The notes under the pieces: generated by a model
The model's input: only the letters and a program-made list of their open reading frames with translations
What the model was told of the DNA's origin: nothing
The model's database searches: none
Shown: one piece after another, positions 25,834 through 34,262 of the stretch
Layout: the number at the start of each line of letters is the position of its first letter
Position numbering within the stretch: the first letter of the stretch is position 1
Assembly: GCA_037145635.1 (NCBI GenBank)
Contig: JBBCXB010000004.1
Coordinates: forward strand, 124,001-188,000
Reading direction: 5' to 3'
Length of the DNA: 64,000 nucleotides
DNA from: JAATFS01 sp037145635
GTDB lineage: Bacteria; Pseudomonadota; Gammaproteobacteria; Xanthomonadales; Xanthomonadaceae
Position numbers and translations under genes: made by a program

Positions 25834-26295
25834 ATGGATCACTTCGAAGGCGTGGTATTGGACTACCTCCGAGCGGACCGCGCGCTGTTCGTCAACAGCC
25901 AGTGCTGCATCCAGCTCAACGAAGGGGCCAACCCGGACACGAGCGGCCCGCACTGGTATTGCGACGCGGTGGCTGTGAGCTTCAAGGAAAAGGCGACCTA
26001 CTTGTGTGAAATCACCTACGCGGCGAAGGCACCGTCGCTTTTGGGACGACTACGGGCCTGGGATCAACACTGGGAGGGATTGAAGGCGGCGTTGCTTCGG
26101 GACAGTGGTATCCCGTTGGAGTGGCCCGTCAGGCCCTGGTTGTTCGTGCCGCAGGCACACGCGGAGCAGTTGAAAGGCAGCATCGCAACGCTGGACACCC
26201 TGCCGAGCCCGCGCATCACGTTCCTGGAAGATGTCGTGCCTTGGCGCTACCGGTCGTGGAACCGTGGGGCCTACGAGGACCTGGCCAAATCGTAA
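25834..26295 (+). CDS. Hypothetical protein, possible nuclease-like fold
   Basis: 153 residues from ATG 25834, preceded by AGGAGGG. The core HWYCDAVAVSFKEKATYLCEITYA has the D-(x)n-E-x-T spacing reminiscent of PD-(D/E)xK proteins with Thr in place of Lys. The rest is helical with Trp-rich stretches (RAWDQHWEGLKAALL). No recognised family; the nuclease idea is weak. It leads a short run of plus-strand genes. Confidence 0.55.
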   Translation: MDHFEGVVLDYLRADRALFVNSQCCIQLNEGANPDTSGPHWYCDAVAVSFKEKATYLCEITYAAKAPSLLGRLRAWDQHWEGLKAALLRDSGIPLEWPVRPWLFVPQAHAEQLKGSIATLDTLPSPRITFLEDVVPWRYRSWNRGAYEDLAKS

Positions 26296-26388
26296 GTGAG
26301 CCCGTCACTCAACACGGCTCGCTCATCACGGCATAGATGCATGCCGTTTCCCGACGAGTGGGACTCGTCTTTCGAGGAGAAAAACCAA

Positions 26389-26844
26389 ATGAAGATGGGC
26401 CTAATTCGGCAAGTGCTGCTTGCAGCGGCGCTCCTGCTGGCAGCGCCAGTGTCGATGGCTTGCAGTTGCGTCATGTATGACAGTTTGGAAGATGCCCAAG
26501 CGCGAGCAACGGTGGCTGTGCGAGCAACCATGGTCTCCGTGCGCTCGAAAGTCGTCCAACAAGGCGACATGCGCTATACGGAAGCAGAGGTCGTGCGCTG
26601 GCGCATCGATGAATCGCTTCGTGGCCCATTGATCGCAGGCCAAGAAATCGAGACCCACACACTGCTATACCCTGCAGCGTGCGGCAACCAAGTCCTCGAT
26701 ACGACGCGCCGACGCGGCAGCCCCATAAGAAAAACGTGGTGGTTGTTTTTCCAGTGGGTTCCGGAAGATAAGGCTCCCTGGTTCATCGCGACGTGTTCTA
26801 GAAGCCAGCCCGTCGATCCAGCCGCTTCGCAACCCGCCTCGTGA
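26389..26844 (+). CDS. Small exported protein, probable lipoprotein
   Basis: 151 residues, ATG 26389 with GAGGAGAAAA upstream. MKMGLIRQVLLAAALLLAAPVSMACSC is a signal peptide ending in MAC, so the first Cys may be lipidated. The body has paired Cys (ACSC, AACG, ATCS) and strands such as YTEAEVVRWRIDESLRGPLIAG, a TIMP/NTR-like pattern of small secreted proteins. Function unknown. Confidence 0.6.
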   Translation: MKMGLIRQVLLAAALLLAAPVSMACSCVMYDSLEDAQARATVAVRATMVSVRSKVVQQGDMRYTEAEVVRWRIDESLRGPLIAGQEIETHTLLYPAACGNQVLDTTRRRGSPIRKTWWLFFQWVPEDKAPWFIATCSRSQPVDPAASQPAS

Positions 26845-26893
26845 GGTCGCAAAAGTTGAGGTGGCGGAATGCTCAGTCAAAGGAGGATAAGGA

Positions 26894-27583
26894 ATGCTAG
26901 AAGAACAGGAGCGGTCAGAAGATGTTCGTTTTTTGCCTTACATCGGGGAGCGTTACGAGCAGGGGATAACGGGCCAGCGCATCTTGTTGCTGGGCGAATC
27001 CCACTATCGGAAAGAGGGGTTGAGCGACGATCTTGCCATCACCCGTCCATTCACTCGAGAAGTGTTTTGCGGGATGGCAGAGCCGGTTCGCGGAAAGAAG
27101 GAGGGGCCCTTCTTCAAGGCCTTGGACTTGCTGTTGACCGGACGTGCGGATCTTTCAGCCCAGGAAGCGGCCGATGTGTGGCAACGGGTGAGCTTTGCCA
27201 ACCTCGCCCAATCTTTTGCAGGCTCGCAAGCCAATCACCGGCCGCGCAATGTGGCCTTGCGCGCCGGCGGTGACGTGCTTTTCAAACACATTCTTCCCGT
27301 TCTCAAACCTACGGTGGTCCTGGTGCTGGGCCGCGTCACTTGGCGGATGTTTAGACATGGCAACCCAGAGCCAAGTGTTCCGCCCTACCTTGCTAAGAAG
27401 GTCAGCCGTGAAGGCGGTCGGCGCCGCTACATCCAGCAGCGGGACGTGTGGTCGCTGAACTATCAGGGAGGCTCAGCCCTGATGACCTGGGTTTACCACC
27501 CCTCATGGCACATGGATACATGGCAAGACCGTGCTGGCGCTCTTCGCCATCTGATAGTCCAGGCAGGCAACGTTGAGGGTTGA
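26894..27583 (+). CDS. Uracil-DNA-glycosylase-like protein
   Basis: 229 residues with AAGGAGGATAAGG upstream of ATG 26894. GQRILLLGESHYR near residue 28 is the first UDG-superfamily motif, with Glu-Ser-His replacing the water-activating pattern of true UDGs. ILPVLKPTVVLVLGRVTW and TWVYHPSWHMD fit the later strands and the His motif. Such divergent members often lack proven glycosylase activity, so a role in DNA repair is possible but not certain. Confidence 0.6.
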   Translation: MLEEQERSEDVRFLPYIGERYEQGITGQRILLLGESHYRKEGLSDDLAITRPFTREVFCGMAEPVRGKKEGPFFKALDLLLTGRADLSAQEAADVWQRVSFANLAQSFAGSQANHRPRNVALRAGGDVLFKHILPVLKPTVVLVLGRVTWRMFRHGNPEPSVPPYLAKKVSREGGRRRYIQQRDVWSLNYQGGSALMTWVYHPSWHMDTWQDRAGALRHLIVQAGNVEG

Positions 27584-27677
27584 AAGTCGTGCATCCCCGA
27601 ATGTGGCGGCGCAGCTAGGTGGAGCAGGGGTGTGGGCGTATGCTCGGCCGTGCCACCTGTCGTGGCGAGGATTCCCA

Positions 27678-27824
27678 ATGGCAAAGAACGAAAAGACGGG
27701 GCCGAAAGCAGTCAAGGCCGCGAGTGATGTTCTGCGGGACGGTCGCACCGGCAGCAAGTCCAAGACAGCAGCCGGATCTGCCCTGAGTCAGACGCCTGAC
27801 AAAGGGAAAAAGGGAAAGAAGTAA
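27678..27824 (+). CDS. Small basic conserved protein
   Basis: 48 residues, MAKNEKTGPKAVKAASDVLR then DGRTGSKSKTAAGSALSQ and a Lys-rich end. Short proteins with the SKTAAGSALSQ ending recur in many Proteobacteria and are of unknown function. ATG 27678 is chosen as the first residue of the conserved part; the frame extends upstream without a start signal. Confidence 0.55.
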   Translation: MAKNEKTGPKAVKAASDVLRDGRTGSKSKTAAGSALSQTPDKGKKGKK

Positions 27825-27831
27825 CGGTTGC

Positions 27832-27866
27832 CCAAGGTCCCGGCGCTCAGGCGCCGGTGACCCTTG
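27832..27866. terminator. Large imperfect hairpin after the small basic gene
   Basis: CCAAGGTC-CCGGCGC and GCGCCGG-TGACCCTTGG form a long stem with small mismatches and a short loop. No T-run follows on either strand, so termination would be weak. Confidence 0.45.
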
Positions 27867-27911
27867 GACGCGAAATAGTGGGGGTCTCGCACCAACAGGG
27901 GATGCCCGGAC

Positions 27912-28035
27912 CTACTTGCGGGCGACCAGGAATTCGTCTGCGGCCCTTCCGCTCACGGTCAGCTCCGCCAGCCATCGCGGCGGCCGCCCGCGCCCAAACC
28001 GCCGATTGATGGCATCGAGCGTGTTCATCAACGGG
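27912..28035 (-). pseudogene. Chimeric scar: umuC end fused to H-NS copy B end
   Basis: The minus strand reads MNTLDAINRRFGRG from the UmuC C-terminal region, directly joined in frame to RPPRWLAELTVSGRAADEFL from the H-NS B C-terminus. Both parents encode a GRG/GRGR stretch at the joint, so recombination across this short similarity (or a deletion) created the fusion. It is not a functional gene. Confidence 0.65.
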
Positions 28036-28218
28036 TCGGGGCTGTTAAAAAATGCCATTGGTAGCCAGGTGCGGTGGGGGCGGAATGACACCCAAGGCCG
28101 CCGTCTGTTTCGTATGGGATGGTATTCTGAAAATCCCCGGAGCGGTTCTCGCGTCCGTGACGGCGATGGAAATGCGATCCATGTTGCAGCCATATCCCGA
28201 CGCGGCTAACTGTCCTAT

Positions 28219-29321
28219 ATGAAAAATACAGTCCATATGAGCAATGCAGTTAGCACGTTGAAACGGGGAGTTCGCGTTGGCATTGTCGCGTTGTTGGCTT
28301 GCGCCTCGATGGCGGACGCCGCGACGAACACCGCGCTGCCGGATATGACCACAACCCTACGCGATCAACGCGTGGAAAGTGCTTCGATTGCCGTGATCCG
28401 TAAGGGAAAAATCGTCTCGACTGGCGCTTGGGGCACGGCGGGGCCAAACCACGCGGCGACCGTCTCCACGCCATACAATCTCGCTTCGCTGACGAAGCGC
28501 TCACGGCGGAGGTCATCCTCCGACTAGTGTCGGCCGGCAAGCTGTCGCTCGATGAACCGATGGATCGCTACTGGATCGACCCTGACCTGTCGCGCGATCC
28601 CCGGCGTATGAGGCTGACGGTCCGGATGGCGCTGAGCCATCGCACCGGGTTGCCGAACTGGCGCGATGGGAAGGGGCTGGCGTTCGATCATGACCCCGGC
28701 ACGACGACCGGCTATTCGGGCGAGGGGTATCAATATGCTGCGCGCTACGCCGAGGGTCGCACCGGCCAGTCCTTCGAGGAACTTGCCGGACGCTGGCTGT
28801 TTACCCCAGCCCATATGCGCGCCTCAGGCTATGTGTCGGCGCAAGGCGAGACGGTGCCGGTCGCCGTGCCCTACGACGACACGGGCAAGCCGCTGCCCGC
28901 TGAGCGGGTGACAAGATACAACGCTGCCGATCTGGCTCACGCGACAGCGCGTGATTATGCGCGTTTCCTCATCGATGCCCGCAACGACCGGGGTCTGGTC
29001 GCGTCTTTGGCGGCGGAGCGCAGCAAATCGCAGGCTGATCTGACGCCCGAAGTATGTGCCGGATCGAAAGCAGCCACCTGTCCGCCCTGGACTGGCTTCG
29101 GGCTGGGCTGGCAGCTCCTCGGCTTTCCCAGAGGCACGACGATGCTCCACACCGGCAAGGATGCAGGGGCTTTCACCTTCGCCGCGATTGATCGTGCGAA
29201 CGGCGACGGCATCGTCATCCTGACCAACAGCGACAACGGGTGGCGGGTCATCCTGCCCATCCTCGAACGCACCGGCAGCGATCCGCAGCTGATCGCCTTC
29301 CTTCGTGGCCAGATGAACTGA
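28219..29321 (+). pseudogene. Class C beta-lactamase-like serine hydrolase, frameshifted
   Basis: The frame from 28219 has a signal peptide (VGIVALLACASMADAA) and reaches the SxxK motif SLTK, then runs out of frame at about 28490-28505. The rest continues in another frame: LTAEVILRLVSAGKLSLDEPMD, YSGEGYQYAARYAEG (the YxN region, here Y-S-G) and MLHTGKDAG (HTG for the KTG-like motif). With a restored frame it would be a periplasmic esterase or penicillin-binding-like enzyme of about 365 residues. A 1-2 base indel is enough, so a sequencing error cannot be excluded. The codon use looks alphaproteobacterial. Confidence 0.7.
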
Positions 29322-29328
29322 CAGGACC

Positions 29329-29811
29329 ATGAGCATGATGACCGCAATCGCCGTTGCCTCAGCTTTGCTCGCGATACCCGTGCCGCCCCCCGCCGATCCG
29401 TTGACGACGGAAATCGGTGCGCTCGATGCTAAGGTGTTCGACGCCTACAACCGCTGCGACCTGCCGACCTTCTCCGGCTATTTCGATCCGAAGGTCGCCT
29501 TCTACCACGACACCGGCGGTGCGACGTTCGAGCGCGACGCGATGGTCGACGGCGTTCGCAAGTATATTTGCGGGAAGGTGAAGCGCGAGCTGATCCCGGC
29601 GACGTTCCGCGTCTATCCAATCAAGGACTATGGCGCGATCGAGGAAGGCGAACACCGCTTCTGTGAACTGGCGACGGGGCGCTGCGAGGGGATCGCCAAG
29701 TTCGTGATGGTCTGGGCGAAGCAGGATGGCACCTGGCGGATCACCAGCGTTCTCAGTTACGGGCACCGCGCCGCGACACCTGCGGAGCAGCGAAGCGCCA
29801 CTGACAGATAG
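29329..29811 (+). CDS. NTF2-like protein with signal peptide
   Basis: 160 residues. MTAIAVASALLAIPVPPPADP is a signal peptide. The mature part has the SnoaL/DUF4440 cone fold pattern: EIGALDAKVFDAYNRCDLPTF, SGYFDPKVAFYHDTGGATF and FVMVWAKQDGTWRITSVLSY. Such domains can be enzymes or binding proteins. It lies 7 bp after the beta-lactamase-like gene, so the two were probably co-transferred and co-transcribed. ATG 29335 is an alternative start. Confidence 0.75.
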   Translation: MSMMTAIAVASALLAIPVPPPADPLTTEIGALDAKVFDAYNRCDLPTFSGYFDPKVAFYHDTGGATFERDAMVDGVRKYICGKVKRELIPATFRVYPIKDYGAIEEGEHRFCELATGRCEGIAKFVMVWAKQDGTWRITSVLSYGHRAATPAEQRSATDR

Positions 29812-29894
29812 CTCGTGGGCTGCTTCCCGATTGGGAACGAGTTTTGGAAATGGCCACTTGGCGGCAGATGCAGCAACCGCTGATAGGACGCCCC

Positions 29895-30138
29895 ATGATT
29901 GTTGTCCTAGAAGGTATCAGCGCGAGCGGTAAGAGCACTTGGTGCGCCCGGCACGGCGGGTCGTATGTCGTTCGGAAAACGGCTTGCCGAAGCGCTTGGC
30001 CGTGCTGGTCATCCCAAAGGCGCAGCAGCTTTCTGGACTGAGCGTAACGTTGACCAATGGCAGCGAGCCTTAGCCGTGGAGGAAATTCGCGGTAATACGT
30101 CGGGCTTAAAGCCTCACAAGCACAACCCCGGTAAGTGA
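29895..30138 (+). pseudogene. P-loop kinase/ATPase fragment, frameshifted
   Basis: MIVVLEGISASGKSTWCARHGG at 29895 is a clear Walker A motif. Homologous-looking sequence then resumes in another frame: RLAEALGRAGHPKGAAAFWT and ERNVDQWQRALAVEEIRG, ending at 30138. The middle of the domain is missing. It is a remnant of a small nucleotide-binding protein. Confidence 0.6.
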
Positions 30139-30230
30139 TGGGCCGATATGTGCCTGGAAGGGGCGGTTAATGATTTGCCGCCCTCTTTGGAAGTCAGACA
30201 GGGTCTCGCACCATCAGGGGATGCCCGGAC

Positions 30231-30611
30231 CTAACTGCGGTCGATCAGAAATTCATCTGCGGACTTTCCACTGGCGGTCAGCTCCGCCAGCCAACGCGGC
30301 TGCCGCCCGCGCCCGGACCATGTTTCATCGGCATTGGCCGGGTTGCGATACTTGGGCGCGACCTTGCCGAGCTTGCGGCCCTTGGTGGCCTTTGTTCGAG
30401 TGCCAGTCTTATTGGAACCGCTCTTGGCTGAGGGCGCAGCGGTGCCGTAAAGCTCTGCGATGGTGTAGCCATGATCTTTGACATACTTGTCGATCTTGGC
30501 CCGCATGGCCGACGCCTTGGGCCGCTTGGCGAGCTTCAACTGCTGCTTTTCGGCCTGGCTGATCAACGCTTTGAGTTCTTTGGCCGACAAGCCGGCAACT
30601 TCAAAGGCCAT
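30231..30611 (-). CDS. H-NS-family nucleoid protein, copy B2
   Basis: 126 residues, nearly identical to copy B1 at 1418-1795. The few differences include ETWSGRGRQ for ETWTGRGRQ, GSNKTGTRTKATKG for GSKKTGTRTKAAKG, and a changed last four residues. The DNA-binding loop is intact. As in copy B1, the end of umuC lies just upstream, but here umuC is truncated. Presence of both copies shows duplication of a block of about 650 bp. Confidence 0.82.
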   Translation of the reverse strand: MAFEVAGLSAKELKALISQAEKQQLKLAKRPKASAMRAKIDKYVKDHGYTIAELYGTAAPSAKSGSNKTGTRTKATKGRKLGKVAPKYRNPANADETWSGRGRQPRWLAELTASGKSADEFLIDRS

Positions 30612-30707
30612 GGGACGCTCCGAGGGTGGTAGATCCTCAGCCTATTACGGATGTTGATCGCTGACCACCTGCGGTGGGAGTATGTTCCCGAAGGGTTTTG
30701 AGCAAGG

Positions 30708-30893
30708 TCAACAGGTGGCGCGCGGGAGGTCGGATAGCGCAGTGGTGAATCGTCCGGATAACTGATCCTGCCGGGACGCCCATGCCGGGGCGCGCTGCTA
30801 GCCGGTAGCCCCCAAACACGCCGCACCACGGCCAAAGCCACGATTGATGGCGTCCAGCGTGTCCATCAGGGCATCGTTGCCCACGCGAGCGGG
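30708..30893 (-). pseudogene. umuC 3' fragment (copy B)
   Basis: Equivalent to the last 60 codons of umuC at 1881-2066: ALMDTLDAIN and SGRFTTALSDLPRATC are readable. Similarity stops at about 30893, where unrelated sequence begins. An 11-12 bp segment present between this fragment and H-NS B2 is missing in the other copy. Confidence 0.75.
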
Positions 30894-30931
30894 CGGCACG
30901 CTAGACACCTGCCATTGCAACTCCCGTGTTG

Positions 30932-31099
30932 GGTAGCTGCCGCATCAAGGGCAACATCTCCCGCCAAGGCAGGAAGATCTACCACGTGCACGGCCAGCGG
31001 GACTACGCGCGAACGAGCATTGATCTAAGCCATGGCGAGCGCATGTTCTGTAGCCCCGAGGAGGCGGCGCGAGCAGGGTGGCAACCCGCAAAGCGCTGA
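30932..31099 (+). pseudogene. Thermonuclease-family C-terminal fragment
   Basis: The plus strand reads SCRIKGNISRQGRKIYHVHG then QRDYARTSIDLSHGERMFCS, followed by PEEAARAGWQPAKR and a stop. This matches the C-terminal tail of SNase-like proteins found on plasmids (pattern IKGNIS..IYH..GQ.YY..T, then GERWFCS..EA..AGW). The nuclease core is absent. Confidence 0.6.
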
Positions 31100-31316
31100 C
31101 ATACCTTTGTCGGCCTAATTTGTCGGCCTAAGTGGTGACTGCAGCGGTGGACTCTGGCCTAGTGCGGTGGAGGTTATAACCCCAGGTGAAAACGACCCAA
31201 AAGGAAAAGCGGAAAAAACCAGCGTCGACTTGAGGTATGTAAGGAGGGGGATACATCTCCACTTCTGCTTCCATACAGAGGATGCTTGGCTTCTCAGGCG
31301 CTCGTAACCCCTGCTT

Positions 31317-32045
31317 TCATGGTGCCGTACGCCGAATCTCCCAATCACCACGCGAGAGCGTTCGAACCTGATGAAGGTCAATGTCGTAGATGGCGATCAG
31401 TTCAGAGCTGCTGGCAATGATGTGACCTCGGATTTGTGGCTTGCCGTCATCCCAAAGCTCTGTTTCAACCTTCGAAATAGGGCCTAGCAGCTGTTGTTTT
31501 TCTTTTGTTGCTTGCTGGGTCCCCGCTCGTTCCCCTGCTAGGCCAGGAATAATGGCCACAAGCAATCCAAAAAGATATATGAAAGTTACTAGGTAAATTG
31601 CTAATCCGGCAAACCAGCCTGAGAGAATAATATTCATCAGCCATGGTCTTCTCTGAATGAACGGAATGAACTCTTTGCTTTGTGGTCTTATGGGAAGTCG
31701 GTAGAGCCAGATTGCGATCCAAAGCATGGGGAAAACGATAACCGGCAGTTGCCAGGGGACAGATCGGATAGTTCCGACCCCTTGAAGCACGATGGCGTAG
31801 TAGCCACGAACAACCTTCCAGTCTGCTGATTGTGGGAAGAGGTCGGCTTGGACGCCCCATGCATCGAGATAGCTCGTGTAGGCAACATGCCCACACCCGT
31901 GAAGCAAAATCCCGGCCAGCGTTGTCATCGCGGCGATGCTTCCGATCAACGTCGTGATGGACCACGACCGCTTGGAGGACACCTTGTTCGCGTCTTCTGG
32001 TGAGGGGGTAGAACGCTTTGATCGGACAATTTCGATATGGCGCAT
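31317..32045 (-). CDS. Membrane protein in TerB/ATPase/helicase operon
   Basis: 242 residues with three or four membrane helices: WSITTLIGSIAAMTTLAGILLHG, LPVIVFPMLWIAIWLY and LSGWFAGLAIYLVTFIYLFGLLVAII. The C-terminal 70 residues are soluble (LGPISKVETELWDDGKPQIRG). It is the last gene of the operon, 15 bp after the helicase, so it is probably part of the same system, for example as a membrane effector or anchor. No family recognised. Confidence 0.7.
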   Translation of the reverse strand: MRHIEIVRSKRSTPSPEDANKVSSKRSWSITTLIGSIAAMTTLAGILLHGCGHVAYTSYLDAWGVQADLFPQSADWKVVRGYYAIVLQGVGTIRSVPWQLPVIVFPMLWIAIWLYRLPIRPQSKEFIPFIQRRPWLMNIILSGWFAGLAIYLVTFIYLFGLLVAIIPGLAGERAGTQQATKEKQQLLGPISKVETELWDDGKPQIRGHIIASSSELIAIYDIDLHQVRTLSRGDWEIRRTAP

Positions 32046-32060
32046 GGCTTCTATAGTCGA

Positions 32061-34259
32061 TCAATTGCGAGACAAAAAGGTGCTTCTTAGCCAACCCATT
32101 GCCTCGTCAAGGTCTAGGTTCGAGCTGGCGTAGGACACTCGGAGCAAGCGCGGCGATAGGAGAACGTCCCACTTTTGGCTGGCTAAATTTTTCGCGCTTG
32201 CCAACAACGCTTCAATGGTAGGTGCTGGTTCGGCGGCAATCGCTTTGAGCGCTATCTCGATGCCTTCAAGCGCGATGGGACCACGTGTGATCTCAACGCC
32301 CAGCCGGCTGCTCTGTGCCTTGAAGTCCCTGGCATTGAGCAAACAGGCAATGGCCTCATTGGCGGCATCACCCAGCCAGGTTAGAAGCAAGATGTCGCTT
32401 CCCCTGTCCAGAAATAGTCGGTTGTCTAAGTCGTAGTGTTGGTAGCTTGCGCGTCCTTCGTCCATGAAGCGCTGTGCGCACGCGTCAACGAAGCTCGGTG
32501 TTAGAGTGCCTCGGTAGATCTCACGCATGGTCTGGCGCACCTGAGTGTGCACGCGCCCGGCACCACCGCTAAAAAGCGGCGGCGCGCCGCTTCTAGTGGC
32601 TGACACATAGATCGTCTTCTGCGCCTCATCGATTTGGTCGATCACCCAAGTTCGTCCACCGAACAAGAAGCGCTGGCCGGTCGTGAGCATTTGAGAGACC
32701 GGCAGGGTTCCAAGCGGCTTGCCGGCGGCAACGATCCTGAATTCCTCATCGACCGTGAAAGCCGCATAGAACGAGTAGTGGTTGACGATCCGATCACCGA
32801 CAGGGCCGTGTAGCAACAGCCCAGATCCATCTTGGATGAGGATGTCCTGTTGCCCTAGGTGGCGCAGCAATTCCATGAAAGCATCCTTAGACACGCGATC
32901 AAAAGGTGCTTGGGACCCGCAAAGCAACTGGTAGGCTTGCACAGGATGGATCCCGCCATACTGCGCAATCACAGAAAGGAGCTGCTGGATAAAGGTGGAA
33001 AGATGCGCCCCTTTAACCACAGGTGGCTCATACCACCTTTCGGTAAGCAGCTTGACGACTGCAAGAGTCTGGACCGTATCGAGCCTGAGGAGCGTTTGTA
33101 GATCTGCTTGGGACTCAAGTGCGTTTTCAATCACATAGCCGCGTAGGATGGCCGACTCGCCTTTACGCCTTCCGGATCGACCCATGCGTTGGCGAAGACT
33201 GGCAACCGTGGGTGGAGTGCCGATTTGAGCAACGCTTTTGACTGCGCCAATGTCGATGCCAAGTTCCAATGTGTTGGTGCAAACGGCGGTCGCGGGATGA
33301 TATTTTTGTTTGAGCGCAGCCTCAGTGTCGTAGCGAATTTCCTTAGAAAGACTGCCATGGTGAGGCCAAAACTCACGAGGCACGCCCGCTCCTTCACACA
33401 GCTTGTTGAGCAAATGGGTGTAGCGCTCGACTTCCCGGCGACTGTTGGGAAAGACCAGGTTGTTGCTACCTCGAAGGATTTTGAACAAATGCTCGGCCAC
33501 AGCCAATGGTGCTAGTTCTTGCTTCCCCTTCTTGCCATCAACTTCGCCCTTTTGAGGAACAGGTTCTTCAAAGCCTTTGATGACAAGGAGAAGTTCTGGC
33601 GCATCGGAGGGGGCGTCGACAATCGCGGCAGTGCCCGCTGGACGCAGAAAGCGCGCCGCAGCCTGCATGTCACCCAGTGTTGCCGATAGCCCAATGCGAG
33701 GCACCTTGCGTCCAACGACGGTATCGATCCGGTGCAGCAAGGATTGAAGTTGTTTGCCGCGCTCGCTGCCGATGAAGGCATGTAGCTCGTCGATCACGAA
33801 GTAGGCCAGATGCTTGAAGATGCCCGCGACCGAAGTGCCTCGGTTGCAAAGCATTGCCTCAAGAGACTCAGGTGTGATCAGAACGACGCCATGCGGTTTC
33901 TTGAAAAAGCGCTGCTTGCTCGTGCTGCTGATGTCCCCGTGCCAAGGCCAAACAGGGATATCAAGGTTCTCGCAGAGTCGTTCTAATCGGTCGAACTGAT
34001 CATTGATCAGCGCTTTCAGGGGACTGATATAGACGATCAGTCTCGGTGGTGACTGCTGTTCAAGATAGGTCAAGGCCGGAAGGAAGGCCGCTTCGGTTTT
34101 GCCCGAGGCGGTGCTGGCAGCCACGATCACATCTTGGTCGGCAGACAAGATCAAAGGGATGGCCATTTCCTGGACTGCCCGCAGTGCTTCCCATTGCTCT
34201 GCCCACAAGTAGCGCTGGATGCCTGGCGAAAGAAGAGAGAAGGCGTTCGACTGGCTCAT
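32061..34259 (-). CDS. Lhr-like DEAD/DEAH-box helicase
   Basis: 732 residues, superfamily 2. Motif I ASTASGKT (48-55), Ia ISPLKALINDQ, II DELH (157-160), III SATL (192-195) and VI QRMGRSGRRKG are intact. The layout, with a long C-terminal region, is that of Lhr-type 3'-5' helicases such as BrxHI of type 2 BREX. It starts 3 bp after the ATPase gene. The likely role is DNA or RNA unwinding within a defence complex. Confidence 0.9.
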   Translation of the reverse strand: MSQSNAFSLLSPGIQRYLWAEQWEALRAVQEMAIPLILSADQDVIVAASTASGKTEAAFLPALTYLEQQSPPRLIVYISPLKALINDQFDRLERLCENLDIPVWPWHGDISSTSKQRFFKKPHGVVLITPESLEAMLCNRGTSVAGIFKHLAYFVIDELHAFIGSERGKQLQSLLHRIDTVVGRKVPRIGLSATLGDMQAAARFLRPAGTAAIVDAPSDAPELLLVIKGFEEPVPQKGEVDGKKGKQELAPLAVAEHLFKILRGSNNLVFPNSRREVERYTHLLNKLCEGAGVPREFWPHHGSLSKEIRYDTEAALKQKYHPATAVCTNTLELGIDIGAVKSVAQIGTPPTVASLRQRMGRSGRRKGESAILRGYVIENALESQADLQTLLRLDTVQTLAVVKLLTERWYEPPVVKGAHLSTFIQQLLSVIAQYGGIHPVQAYQLLCGSQAPFDRVSKDAFMELLRHLGQQDILIQDGSGLLLHGPVGDRIVNHYSFYAAFTVDEEFRIVAAGKPLGTLPVSQMLTTGQRFLFGGRTWVIDQIDEAQKTIYVSATRSGAPPLFSGGAGRVHTQVRQTMREIYRGTLTPSFVDACAQRFMDEGRASYQHYDLDNRLFLDRGSDILLLTWLGDAANEAIACLLNARDFKAQSSRLGVEITRGPIALEGIEIALKAIAAEPAPTIEALLASAKNLASQKWDVLLSPRLLRVSYASSNLDLDEAMGWLRSTFLSRN

Positions 34260-34262
34260 GGA

